Shown piece after piece: positions 25,436-36,900 of a stretch of DNA of 64,000 nt. The notes under the pieces are model-generated. The model was not told where the DNA came from, searched no databases, and worked only from the letters and a program-made list of their open reading frames with translations. Position 1 is the first letter of the stretch; the number at the start of each line of letters is the position of its first letter. Position numbers and translations under genes: made by a program. Source of the stretch: an uncultured Bacteroidota bacterium (lineage in GTDB: Bacteria > Bacteroidota > Bacteroidia > Flavobacteriales > Flavobacteriaceae); assembly GCA_902559035.1 (NCBI GenBank), contig CACEGG010000005.1:1-64000 (forward strand), given 5' to 3'.

Positions 25436-26455
25436 TTAGTAAATAATATTTTGAATTTCTCTCCACGTTACTAATTTGATGTTGTTATCCTCAATTGCTT
25501 TTCTGAACTCTTGACTTGAAATTACATCAAGATCCAAGTTTCTCCATTCAGAACCATAGTTTGGATGATCTACCGTAATATTTTGCATTTCTTTATCATC
25601 ATATCCAAGATGAACAATAATTTCATTTAAACCAGGACCAAGATTATTTAAGACATTAATGTAATACTCGTCCCATTTGGAAAACTCTAAGTCAGGAAGA
25701 GCCATATACATATTATCAACTATTACTACATTTTTAGGCTTAGGAAATGATTTATCAAAATGAACTGCTACTGGTTTGGGAACAAATACTGGTAGTTTAT
25801 TTTCTTCGCCAACTTCCAAATAAGCTTTGAATAATTTTTGATCAAAAAACAAGGCTCCTTCGTGACTATCAATGTGCGTAGGGTTTATACCCAATGATTT
25901 AGCCAAATTAATTTGAGCCTGTAATTCTCTCTTTAAATCGTCAGGATTTGCGTTCCATGTGAATTTCTTTTTATTTTCAAATAAATGTCCTTTTTTGTCA
26001 ATTAACGAAGGAATACTTGAAGAATTGGAGACACCGCCCCATTTATAGTCTCTCCATTCGCTAGTTACAGTTAAATGGAGCCCTAAATCTATTTCAGGAT
26101 TTTTAATTGCAAATTCTCCTACATCCAAAATGTAATCACAAGTCATCATAATGCTTCCGGAATTGACCAGTCCTTTTTTTAGAGCTTCAAAACTAGCATC
26201 GTTAACAGACTTGGATAAACCAATATCATCTGCGTGTATAATCAATAATTTGTCACTTTCTGAGTAGCCTAGTTTTTCTGCAAGTCCCTCATACTGCTCA
26301 TAATCTGAAACTCCCGTAATAAATTTGTAAGCAACTTTAAGATTATAAATAGGAATTTCATTTATTTCAAAATAAACAAAAATCGAAAAAACCAAACCTA
26401 GAAATGCTATAAAGGTCCATTTCAAAAATTTAATAATGAATTTTAATATTTTCAA
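25436..26455 (-). CDS. ChbG/HpnK (YdjC)-family carbohydrate deacetylase
   Basis: A 339-aa polysaccharide-deacetylase-like metal enzyme. Residues 13-28 form a signal anchor. The YdjC core begins LLIIHADDIGLSKSVNDA (metal ligands His74/Asp76/Asp77), continues DLGLHLTVTSEWR (His ligand) and NPTHIDSHEGALF (His-x-x-x-His region). Family members remove N- or O-acetyl groups from chito-oligosaccharides or related sugars; here the substrate is unknown. It lies 5 bases downstream of the propeller-amidohydrolase gene, so they are co-transcribed. Location likely periplasmic or membrane-bound. Confidence 0.88.
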   Translation of the reverse strand: MKILKFIIKFLKWTFIAFLGLVFSIFVYFEINEIPIYNLKVAYKFITGVSDYEQYEGLAEKLGYSESDKLLIIHADDIGLSKSVNDASFEALKKGLVNSGSIMMTCDYILDVGEFAIKNPEIDLGLHLTVTSEWRDYKWGGVSNSSSIPSLIDKKGHLFENKKKFTWNANPDDLKRELQAQINLAKSLGINPTHIDSHEGALFFDQKLFKAYLEVGEENKLPVFVPKPVAVHFDKSFPKPKNVVIVDNMYMALPDLEFSKWDEYYINVLNNLGPGLNEIIVHLGYDDKEMQNITVDHPNYGSEWRNLDLDVISSQEFRKAIEDNNIKLVTWREIQNIIY

Positions 26456-26460
26456 AATTA

Positions 26461-29400
26461 TTACTTATTAGTCCCAGGAAGATCTACTGGTTTAATTTGT
26501 TCCCAATTAAATTCAGCTTTGATCTCTTTTGGATAGATTTCATTTAAATTATCAGCATCATACAATCTTCCATCTTTCATTACCATTTCAACAGTGTTTG
26601 TATTTCTTATATTTTCCAAAGGATTATTAGCTAATATAACCAAGTCTGCTAATTTCCCCTTTTCGATACTCCCCAGATCATTTTCAAGACCTATAGCTTC
26701 AGCTCCAATGATAGTTGCTACTCTAAGTGCATCGTGTAAATCTAGGCCTCCTGCCTGCATACTCCAGAGCTCCCAATGATAACCCAAACCTTGAAGTTGC
26801 CCATGAGATCCAACCCCAACAATTCCGCCGTTTTCTACTAAGTCTTTAATAAATTTTCCCTGCTCTTCAAAAACATATTCGTCTTTATGAAACCATCCAT
26901 CATTTCTTCTTCTAGATTTAGCATCTAGGTGAGCTTTAGGAGTAAAATAATTTAATTTTTTATCACCTTGAACATCCTCAGTTGCATAAAAATAGTTTTC
27001 AGCCCAAGGACCTCCATATGAAACCAAAAGTGTAGGTGTATATGCCATTTTAGATTTTGCCATAACTTCTATCAAATCTTTATAAACAGGGTATATTGGA
27101 ATATTGTGCTCCTGTCCCGGATACCCGTCTAGCATTTGATTAATATTTAATTTAAGATGTAAGGCTCCCTCAGTAGTTGGCATTAATTTTTGTTCTTTAG
27201 ATGCCATTAAAATCCACTGTCTATGCAATCTGTTTCCAGTTCTGTACATTTTAATGGTTTTAGTATTGTAATATTTAGAATATTGTTTTAAAACATCTTT
27301 AGTTTGTTCTAAACTTTTCAAATTATAACCCCAAAATCCAACCCCAGGTCCTGTTGAATAGATTCTAGGCCCGTGCATTAGACCAGCATCCACCATATCT
27401 GCATAGGATAAAATATCAGTTGTTCCAGTTTGAGGATCTCTAACTGTAGTAACACCATACGCTAGGTTCGCAGCAAAGGACCATGTTTCAGCTCTGTGAA
27501 CATTTCTTGAGACTCTGACGTGAGCATGAGTATCAACAAACCCTGGAACAATTGTTTTTCCAGAAACATCAATTTCTTTTATACTTCCATCATTTATTAT
27601 TTGACCAGATTTTCCAACTTCACTAATTCTATTATCAATAATTAGTACATCACCCTTTTCTATAATTTCTCTTCCTTTCATAGTGATAATTCTTGCATTT
27701 TTAAGAATTAGAGATCCTTTTACAGAATTTTTAGTTATGTATGTTTTTATTTCAATTTCTGAAGCATTATATGGATTGTACTCGTCTTTTTTATCCTTTT
27801 TGTTTTTTTCTTTATTTTTTTCAGTTTTAATTCTTTCATCATCAGCTTTTGCAATAGGAATATTGTAATTGAAAAACGATTTACCTAAAGAAAAATATAC
27901 ATTATCACCATTTGCTCCCCAGGAAGCAAATTCACCACCAAATTTTGTTAATTTTCTTGCTGGGAAACTTGAGCTTTTAGGGTTTGAAACATTTATGGAT
28001 AAATCTTTTAAACCGGAATAAGGAATTGTAACAACATAAACATCATTATTAATTACAGCCAATGCCTCTTCTTTAACAGGTGATTTTATTATATAGCTAG
28101 CAGGTGAGGGAGGAGATTTTCTACCAGGTGTTCCATAAACTGATATACCAGTAATTTTCAAAACATTTTTTTCATCTGTTCCGTCCCATCTAATTGAGCT
28201 TAGACCGTTTGAACTGTTAGAAACATAGATTCTGTCAGAACTTTTAACAAAATGAGGGTTTGACCTTCCATTAGTTTTATCAATAAAATTATTATCACCC
28301 CCTTTTGCAGAAACCCACATAAATTTTGAGTCTACACCAAGAGAACCATAATTATCAAAATCATTTTCTGAAGCTTTAATAAAAACTATTCTGTTACCTG
28401 AATTATTAAATGTAGGAAATGAGTAAACACCATTTTCATTTGTTAATTTTTGAGTTTTTTTATTGTCAACATATGATTTATAAATAGCCCCTCCTTCTTT
28501 TTCATCCCAGCTAACAAAAGCTATTTCTTTTCCGTCTGGAGACCAAACTGGCATACCCTCTACAGAACTAAGATTAGTCAATCTTACAGGTTCACCATGA
28601 GGAAGATTTTTAATATAAACTTTATTAAAAGAAGTGTAAGCTAGTTTTGAACCATCTGGTGAAACTTTTGGATTTCTAATTTGATTGGATAGAATTTGAG
28701 AAACATCTTCAATGGGATAATTAAATTTTAATTGTGGACCCAATTCAATTTCTTCCTCAACAGTGAAAGGAACATTAATTGCATCACCACCTTTTATAGG
28801 GATTTTATTAATTTTTCCTCCGTATGATGCTATTAAAAATTCACTATCAGGTGTAAAACTCATAACCGGAATTGATCCTAAAGTATTTTGAGATTCGATA
28901 TCATCTTTTTGAACTGGATATGCTAACCAATTTTCCTTACCAGTGTTTAAATCTCTTACTATTAGCCCTGTTTTGTCATTCCATCTTGAACCATAAACCA
29001 ACCAATTTCCATCGTTTGATAAAGTTGGTCGGAATGCCGATCCATATCTACTAATTATATTTTCAATGGATCCAGTTTCTCTATCGTATCTGGCTATTGA
29101 CATTTGAGGGAATCTAGCATTATATTGCCAAGCATTAGTTTTTCTAGAAAACCATATGTACCTATCATTTCTGCCTACTGCTACGTCGCTTACCTTTAAA
29201 CTAGCAGGTTTTTTAATAAGTTCGACTCCTTTACCTCCACTAATGTGATTTAAAAAAAGTTTAGAATTTCTACCTCCCTTAGTACTTATAATATATTCCC
29301 CATCATTCGTCCATTCAGCAGTTTCCATAAAGTAATCCTTGCCTTTTGTTACCTGAGTTGAATCACCTGAATTTAAATTTATAATCCAAGCGTTTGGACC

Positions 29401-29760
29401 TCCAGATCTATCAGACACAATCAATAAGTCTTTACCATCAGGCGAAAATTTTGGGTGAGCATCAAAAGCAAGACCCTTTGTTATTCTTTTTGCTTTTCCT
29501 CCACTAATTGGGATTGTATAAATATCACCTAAAAGATCAAAAGCAATTGTCTTTCCATCAGGGCTAACATCAACAGACATCCATGTTCCTTCGTTGGTAT
29601 TAAGCTTAACAGTTCTTTCTGCTTTTAAAGGCAAAAGAGCCTTTTTCTTCTTTAATGAATCTTTTTTTTCAACTTTACTTTTTTCTTCAGGCTCTTGAGA
29701 ATTTAAAGAGTTTAAGTTGAATATGAAAGAAAGAAGAATTATTATAATGTAATTTTTCAT
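26461..29760 (-). CDS. Secreted beta-propeller/amidohydrolase fusion protein
   Basis: A 1,099-aa exported protein. Signal peptide residues 1-21. Residues ~45-640 hold repeated TolB/PD40 blades (SPDGKTIAFDLLGD, FSPDGKDLLIVSDR, SPDGSKLAYTS, WSPDGKEIAFVSWD), followed by a Lys-rich linker and, from ~670, a metal-dependent amidohydrolase domain with VDTHAHV (His745/His747), TSVRDPQTG-type loop, and the end GVGSHGQLQGLGYHWELWSM, GSIEKGKLADLVIL. Such fusions are common in Bacteroidota and are thought to act on peptides or cyclic amides. Substrate unknown. Cotranscribed with the YdjC gene that follows. Confidence 0.9.
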   Translation of the reverse strand: MKNYIIIILLSFIFNLNSLNSQEPEEKSKVEKKDSLKKKKALLPLKAERTVKLNTNEGTWMSVDVSPDGKTIAFDLLGDIYTIPISGGKAKRITKGLAFDAHPKFSPDGKDLLIVSDRSGGPNAWIINLNSGDSTQVTKGKDYFMETAEWTNDGEYIISTKGGRNSKLFLNHISGGKGVELIKKPASLKVSDVAVGRNDRYIWFSRKTNAWQYNARFPQMSIARYDRETGSIENIISRYGSAFRPTLSNDGNWLVYGSRWNDKTGLIVRDLNTGKENWLAYPVQKDDIESQNTLGSIPVMSFTPDSEFLIASYGGKINKIPIKGGDAINVPFTVEEEIELGPQLKFNYPIEDVSQILSNQIRNPKVSPDGSKLAYTSFNKVYIKNLPHGEPVRLTNLSSVEGMPVWSPDGKEIAFVSWDEKEGGAIYKSYVDNKKTQKLTNENGVYSFPTFNNSGNRIVFIKASENDFDNYGSLGVDSKFMWVSAKGGDNNFIDKTNGRSNPHFVKSSDRIYVSNSSNGLSSIRWDGTDEKNVLKITGISVYGTPGRKSPPSPASYIIKSPVKEEALAVINNDVYVVTIPYSGLKDLSINVSNPKSSSFPARKLTKFGGEFASWGANGDNVYFSLGKSFFNYNIPIAKADDERIKTEKNKEKNKKDKKDEYNPYNASEIEIKTYITKNSVKGSLILKNARIITMKGREIIEKGDVLIIDNRISEVGKSGQIINDGSIKEIDVSGKTIVPGFVDTHAHVRVSRNVHRAETWSFAANLAYGVTTVRDPQTGTTDILSYADMVDAGLMHGPRIYSTGPGVGFWGYNLKSLEQTKDVLKQYSKYYNTKTIKMYRTGNRLHRQWILMASKEQKLMPTTEGALHLKLNINQMLDGYPGQEHNIPIYPVYKDLIEVMAKSKMAYTPTLLVSYGGPWAENYFYATEDVQGDKKLNYFTPKAHLDAKSRRRNDGWFHKDEYVFEEQGKFIKDLVENGGIVGVGSHGQLQGLGYHWELWSMQAGGLDLHDALRVATIIGAEAIGLENDLGSIEKGKLADLVILANNPLENIRNTNTVEMVMKDGRLYDADNLNEIYPKEIKAEFNWEQIKPVDLPGTNK

Positions 29761-29851
29761 TGACTAAATATTAAGGATCTTTAAGATATAAAATATATAT
29801 GATAATAAAACTTTGAGCAATAATGCAATATATAATGGCATTAATATTGTT

Positions 29852-29859
29852 TATATTTG
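29852..29859 (+). promoter_or_regulatory. -7 promoter element for the PorP/SprF-like gene
   Basis: TATATTTG is a full match to TAnnTTTG, 22 bases before the start codon at 29882. No TTG is found at the normal -33 spacing, so this is a partial promoter call. Confidence 0.4.
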
Positions 29860-29881
29860 GTCGCTTAGAATATGAACTTTA

Positions 29882-30907
29882 ATGAAAAGTATTTTTAGAA
29901 GACTGTTTTTTTTTCTTTCCCTTTTTTTTACACTTTTATCAAGTAGTCAAGAAGGCCTTCCTATTTATACTGATTATTTGACTGAAAATTACTATTTACT
30001 TCACCCATCAATGGCTGGAGTTAATTTGGAGGGAATAAAAATTAGAATGACCTCAAGAAAACATTGGTTGGATCAGCCTAATGCTCCTAATTTGCAAACT
30101 TTTTCTATTGATTCAAGATTAAATAATCGAAATGGAGTTGGAATGATATTATTTAAAGATGAAAATGGATATCATGCTCAAACAGGCCTATCATTAACTT
30201 ATGCTCATCACATTAATTTTAATGAAGATAGGTCTAGAATGAACGAACCTAATCTTTTTAATTATGGTTCAATTAATCAATTGTCTTTTGGATTGAGTAT
30301 TGGTGGTGTTCAAAATTCTTTGGATCAAACTTCTTTTGCTCCTTTTGTGGGAGAGGTTGATAATCTAATAACTCAAGTAATGGAAAGTTCAGGTTACTTC
30401 AATATGGATATTGGTGTTTCGTATGTAAACTTTAATTACTTTGCTCATTTAACTTTAAAAAATGTTCTTTTTTCTCCATCAAATATATATGGAGATGAGG
30501 TTTATGACTTTTCTAAAAATTATACAAGTTTTATTAAATATGTTGCATCATTTGGATATTTATTCTTCACCGAATCTCCATTTTCCTTTGAACCATCAGT
30601 TTTATTTCACGGTTCAAAACTAACAAGCGAAAAAGCTATTGATCTTAATGTCAAATCTTATTATAATTTAGATTATGGATATATGTGGTTAGGTCTATCT
30701 TACAGACAAAGTTTTGATGGAGCACAATATCTTGACGGTGAAAAAATTGGTAAACAGACTTATCAACTTGTCACCCCAATTTTTGGAGTTTCGTATAAAG
30801 ACTTTGTTTTTTCTTATAATTATTCATATCAAAGAGGAAATATTGTTCTTGGCAATGGTGGATTCCATCAATTAACATTAGGTTATAATATTAACCTATT
30901 TAATTAG
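29882..30907 (+). CDS. PorP/SprF-family type IX secretion outer-membrane protein
   Basis: A 341-aa outer-membrane beta-barrel protein. Signal peptide to about residue 22 (LSSSQ). The start of the mature part, LPIYTDYLTENYYLLHPSMAGV, is the family hallmark, followed by alternating amphipathic strands with NRNGVGMILFKDENGYHAQTGLSLTYAHHI, ending in the barrel closing strand LTLGYNINLF. PorP/SprF proteins pair with large T9SS cargo: SprF is needed for SprB, and the partner here is probably the giant type B-tailed protein encoded tail-to-tail (stop codons overlapping by 4 bases). It is probably an outer-membrane anchor for this cargo. Confidence 0.92.
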   Translation: MKSIFRRLFFFLSLFFTLLSSSQEGLPIYTDYLTENYYLLHPSMAGVNLEGIKIRMTSRKHWLDQPNAPNLQTFSIDSRLNNRNGVGMILFKDENGYHAQTGLSLTYAHHINFNEDRSRMNEPNLFNYGSINQLSFGLSIGGVQNSLDQTSFAPFVGEVDNLITQVMESSGYFNMDIGVSYVNFNYFAHLTLKNVLFSPSNIYGDEVYDFSKNYTSFIKYVASFGYLFFTESPFSFEPSVLFHGSKLTSEKAIDLNVKSYYNLDYGYMWLGLSYRQSFDGAQYLDGEKIGKQTYQLVTPIFGVSYKDFVFSYNYSYQRGNIVLGNGGFHQLTLGYNINLFN

Positions 30908-33900
30908 TATCTTCCTCTAATTAGACTAAAGTGCCCTTTAAATTCCCGCCCATCCTCAGATAAATATACCCTGAACCAATAATCTGTAGCTGGCATTGGC
31001 TTTCCTAAATATGTCCCATCCCAACCCTCAGTTAATGGGTCAAGTTGTTTAAGAAGTTTTCCATATCTGTCAAAAATATAAACCTTACTATCAGCATTGT
31101 AGTCTGGACGAATACCTAGAATTTTCCAAGTTTCATTAACTCCATCATTATTGGGAGTAAAGTATTTTTTGTAACCAATGACAGAGACTGGAATTTCAAG
31201 AATTCCACAGCCAAACTCATAGTAGTAATAACTATTCTTATCTCTTATATAGAGGTTATATATTCCAGGTTCAAGATTGGTAAAATTAGAATCAGTATTA
31301 GGCTCTGATGTATAATTAAAATTATCTAAACTAAATTCATAATCACCTATACCTAAATCAGGGATATTATTAATTTTAATGCTGTTTGTATTGTCATTTG
31401 TTAAATCAATCACCTCAACAAAATGATCGTACTCACTATCTAAAACTTCTCCATCATTATCTAAATCAATACTAGCAATTATGGATTCAGTTACCGTTAT
31501 GGTTTTAATTATTGGGCAACCATTATCAAAGCTGCTAAATCTAGGGTCTGACACACTAACAGTGTAAACACCTCCTTTATCAATTTCAATTGTTGGTTGA
31601 TCTGTAACGCTAGTAACGCTAAAGCTAGCGTCAGGGTTTCCATTTAAATCGGTTCTGGTCCATGAATAATCATAATCTGATGCTAAACTGGTAGGCCCTC
31701 CCCAATTATAAGTTCCTATTTTAATGGGATTATCTGGAAGTGGGTTTAAACAAACAACAGTTTCTTCATCAATATCAAAACTTGGACGAGGGTTAACTTT
31801 AAAATCAACTCGTACTTGATTTTCACAAATTAATCCATAACCTGCACTAATAGGATTAGTTAAATCTACAATAATATAGTCTCCTGTTTCTGCAGTAATA
31901 GTTGGTGGAAGCTCATCAGCTGGTAATCCCGTTGAAATTACAGTGTCTGTTTTATCATATAGTGTAAATACGTATTCAAAATTATTAAAATCTTGAACAG
32001 GTGTACTTCCAGTAAGTGAAGGATCTTTAAATAAATTTTCTTTAAAATCATCGAGATTTATTGTAAATATTGTTTTCTCATCATATTCACCACCAGGAGA
32101 TGCAAAATCATCACAATCTTCCATTACAACTCCACTAAAGGGAGTTGGGGTTTCAAAAACCATAAAGTCAACTGAACTTTCACTTACAAAAGGGGCGGTT
32201 TCTCCTATCGGATTTGTTAGAGTTAATGTTATAGGCTGATTAGTTAGATTAATTTTAGGATCTAAAGTTGGAGTTGTGACAGGATTTCCATTATCATCGT
32301 CATAGGTATATTCAAAAATATAATCCGAAGTATCTTGGTAAGGTAAAGTTGTTGGATCAGTATTATTACCTATAAGTAAGTTTTCAAGTGTACGTGTATC
32401 GAATTCAGAATATCTGTCAAGAGTTAATTGTTCATCACATAGTAACAATACATCATTTGGCTTTGATCCTGTTGTATCCAACACGTCATAAATAACTGGT
32501 CTTTTTTCGACATAAAGCGTAGTAACATGATCAAGTCCTACACATTCATCTACCTTTAATACTAAATTATTATTAGTAATATTAATCCATATTTCTTGTT
32601 CCCACCTATTTTTATCAGAATTGTAATTACTTGTAGAAATAGTACCAGTAGCAACGTCTAAATGTTCAGTTTCACTCACGTAAACGGCTTTAGTTAAGTC
32701 TATAGGATTATTTTTTAGTCGAGCATCTCTTTCATTTCCATAGAAATTAAAATCAATGTTTGGAATATCAAATTCAAGAGGAACATCGTTTTTAAGTTGA
32801 TCAATTATATTTTGAAAGATAGCCGTGTCAAACTCTTCTTTTCCGTCTTGAGATTGACCTGAAAGGTCAGTATCAGTGATGGTTTGTCCGTCTGTTTTAA
32901 AAAGATCTATTTTGTTTGCAGTAATAAAAGTTTGTGCAAAATCTGTAGGAACATTATTTCTAGAGACTTTAAGTTCAATTTGAGCAGTTCTAAAACATCC
33001 TCCTGTATTCTTTGAAATGTCTACTAAAATGATTTCGGCGTCTGTACTATTACCAGAACTAGTATAGTTTGTAGCATCTGTTGCAGAAATATTAACCCTA
33101 TTTCCGCTAGAGTCAAGGTAATAATATGAAAAGCTTTCAGTTGTTGGGTATGTTGAAAGGTCATCTTCAAAATCTGTTAAATCAAATAATGCAATATCAC
33201 ATTGTTCTTCTTTATGAACGTCTTTCAAAAGAACAGGAAGAGGATTAACAGTTAATGTAAAAGAAGTATCGGCTCTAAAGCAAATAGTAGAGGCATTTGT
33301 ATCAGTAACCCTTACAAATATTTCTTCAGTTTGGACTGTCGGGTCAGCTGGGTCAAAAGAGCTATCAGGCGTGTTGTAATGAGCCGTTGGATCCGTTATT
33401 CCAACAGGATAAGTAATTGGATCTTCAGCTTCAGCTTGTGTTAAGTGGTATGTTACTACAAATCCTCCAGTTGCAACTTGAGTAGCTCCTAAAATATCAT
33501 TTTCTAAACTTGTTAAATCAAATTTAGAAGAACCATCAACATCGCTTCCTGAATCTATATCATCACAAACTTCTGGCATAACAACAACATTTGATTCTGG
33601 GGTCGAATTAACAACAATATCAAAAGTTAGAGAAGAGTCGTAACACCCTGTGGCCTCATCAGTTAATCTAACATAAATAGTTTGCGGGTCGTATAGATTT
33701 CCTAATGGATCTAATTCATTAGTATAAGGAGAACTAAGACCATCTGATGCAGGATAAGTTAAAGGATCACTAGCTTCTGCTAAACTTTTCCAATAACTAA
33801 CAGTAAAAGGATTTGAGTCTCTATCAACTTTTCCATTAACAATTAAATCAGTTTGAGAATCTAAATCAAAGCTGTAAGATATTCCGTCAGTATTTGTTGA

Positions 33901-36900
33901 ACTAGGGTCTGCTGTTAGGTCTATTTCATCACATAATTCAAGATCACCTACTGCAGTTGGAACAGGAAGCGGGTTTACTACATGCTTATATTCAACCTCA
34001 CAAATTACTCCATTGGTATCGACCTCAAGAATATAAAATGTAGTAACGTCGGGATTAACATCAATTTCAGTTAGGTTTCCAGGAATTGCAGTTTTTGGCC
34101 CTCTATTTCCAGGGTTTGTAGGATCATCGGCAAGTTGATAATACCATTTAATTGTCGTAGTTCCGCTAAACTCGTACAAGGGATTAGAAGGGTATAAGTT
34201 ATCCTCATCATTAAAAAATTTACCATCTTTTGGAACTCTATTAAAATGTGCATAATCTTCCATACCGTCCTCACCGGCTGCCCCTCCAGCGTCATTTGGT
34301 TCACCACTTGCCCACAAAGCCGAAGAGCTGGCTAACATTCGACCATCAAGCCACTGCCATCCCCCAGTTACAGTATTTCCTGGATTCAAAGCAGGTATTT
34401 GTTTTAATCCTAGCCAATATGGATTTCCGGCTAAGCCATTACTAACAATAAGATTCCAAACTGCGTCATGTTCATCTATATCATTTACTTGATACATAGA
34501 AGCACCAGTTCCATAAAAAGGAATTAGTGCTTCAGTATCAATATATGTTCGACCGCCAGCAATGGGATCTACAAAATAAGTTGAAAATTGGCCATCATTA
34601 TCGGTGTGAGAACCAATTTTTTTTAGTGATGGATTAGCTAATTCAAAATCTAGAGCAGTTTGAGGGACATTATTTGCCGTAAGGGTAATTTCATCCGCAG
34701 GACAACTTTCTGGCATACTACTTAAAATTTCAGGATTTGATAAAAGCACTTTAGTTTCTGCTCTTGAAGATGCTACACAATCATTAGAATCTTTAACTTG
34801 AATAAAGTATATTGAACCATCACTTAGAGCATCAGTTGCGTTCAGCAAAGTTCCCACAGTTGGATCAGTAGGATCGAAATCATCGTATACTGAAATTACT
34901 AAACCAGTTGGATTTGCAGGAGGAGGAGCAATAATTAAATCACCAACAGTTGGATTATCAGTATAACAAAAGGTTTGAATCGGTTCAACAATTGGGGGTG
35001 CTGGAGGAGTGTTTACAGTTAAGCTAACACCAGAATCAGAGTCAGTTGTACATTGATATTCATCAGTCTTTAACTGAACTCTATATTCTCCAGCCAATGA
35101 AGCATCAACATCAGTAATTTCTAGTGTATCAGAATCCCATCCAGTGATTTTAGGGTTAGTTCCATCCAAATCTTTCCATACTGTAGCATCCAAAAACTGC
35201 CATTGGTAAGAGAAAATTCCACTAGGATGGTCTCCAACTACATTAAATTGGGCGGTTTCTCCAATACATGCAGACTGATTGGTAGGCTGATCAGTAATTG
35301 AAACTGCTTGTCCGACTTGTTGAAAATAATAAACCCCGCTAACAGCATCTTTTAATGGTAAAGGGGTTTCATAATTGTGAGCAGGTACTATTATACGCCC
35401 TCTGCTATCTACCTTAGAATCATCATAGGTTGGAACACCCTCTCCTAAAATACCGTCGCCATCCACATCATCAAATCCAGCTTCGGTAACATCAAAACAA
35501 ATGTCTCCATCACTATCTAGGTCAAAGTAATCTGGAATAGTATCTGAATTTGTTGGATGACTTGTATCAGTATTTACAGTCAGATCTATTCCGACTATTT
35601 TCCCTTTAAATGTTGAAGAGCCTGAAGTGTTATTTGCATGGTGAGTAAATTGAATTTTAGATAGATCGTATCCAATAAATTCAAATTGTGGCAGAGAAGT
35701 AACAGATGAATTAAACTTGAATATAATAGAATTATTAGTATATATATTTTCTCCACCCACCTCTTCAAGTTCAGTAAAGTCATCAGAACCAGTTTGTTTT
35801 ATAAGTAAGTGATTATTTGGATCAAGAAGAGTAATACTTCTATCACCATCAACTTTTAACTCAAAAAATTCTCCATCAACTATACTATGTGCAACGGATT
35901 GACTTGTAAATTTTATGTTTAAATTTTCACTAAATTCTAGTTTGTAAGAAAATTGATCTAAAGCTGTTGTAGGCATTTCAGTTTCAAATTCTCCATCAGT
36001 AAGTCCAGCTATGGATTTTCCAGTAGTTCCAGTTGTTAGATCTGTAGTGGTTGCAGTCGCAGACAAAGTTCTTGAAGCACTTAAAGCAGGGTTGTTATAA
36101 TCTGAAAAATCAAAAGTAACCTCTCCGTCAGATTCATTCGAATTCAATATTCCGTCGTTGTCTAAATCTAAATCAATGTTATCGATGACCCCATCTTTAT
36201 CAAAATCATCTGGACAAATAAATACGTTAATTTCAGGTGAAAAATATTCGGCACTATTACAAAGTAAAATACCTTTTAACATGTAATCACCCTCATCTGT
36301 TGGAGTATAAAATTGTCCAGTTTCACCAGGTATAGCCACAAAATCTCCAGAAGCATCATCTTTTTTTAACCATTCAATCGAATCAAATTGACTGAAATTA
36401 CTAGCTTCAAATTCAACATTTGAGGTTCCGTCTTTATTTAAACACGATCCTAGTGTTTTTAGATCTGCATCGAGATCCACAGTTGGTGGAATTGTAAACC
36501 CGGAATAAAATCCTGCTGTTGTTGCAGCGTTATTTGAATTTACATAAGCAACATACAACTCATCATCACCTTCAACAGAAACATTTCCAGAGAGATTTTC
36601 AACTTTGTAAGTAACATAATCACTATTTCCATCAACTAGTCTTGGGCTAGCATTGTATGGAGGTGCAGTAACATCACTACCATTAACTAGTATCGTTGCA
36701 CCATCTTTTGTAATAAAAGAGACAGTGGCTTGATCAGTAAAGGCTCTTCCTGCAACTTCATCGATATACGGAATATTATCAACGTCACCTCTAGTGGCAC
36801 AGTTTAAAGGAGGTGCAAAATACATGGCTTGATTCGCTCCAGGATAAGTTGTGCTATAATTTCTTCCCGTCCCTTGATAGACAAAAAGTTTGTCGTCAGG

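Noticed and set aside
34071-34445. Open frames on both strands inside the giant surface protein gene
   Set aside because: They overlap the C-type-lectin-like domain coding region with no start context and no recognisable domain.
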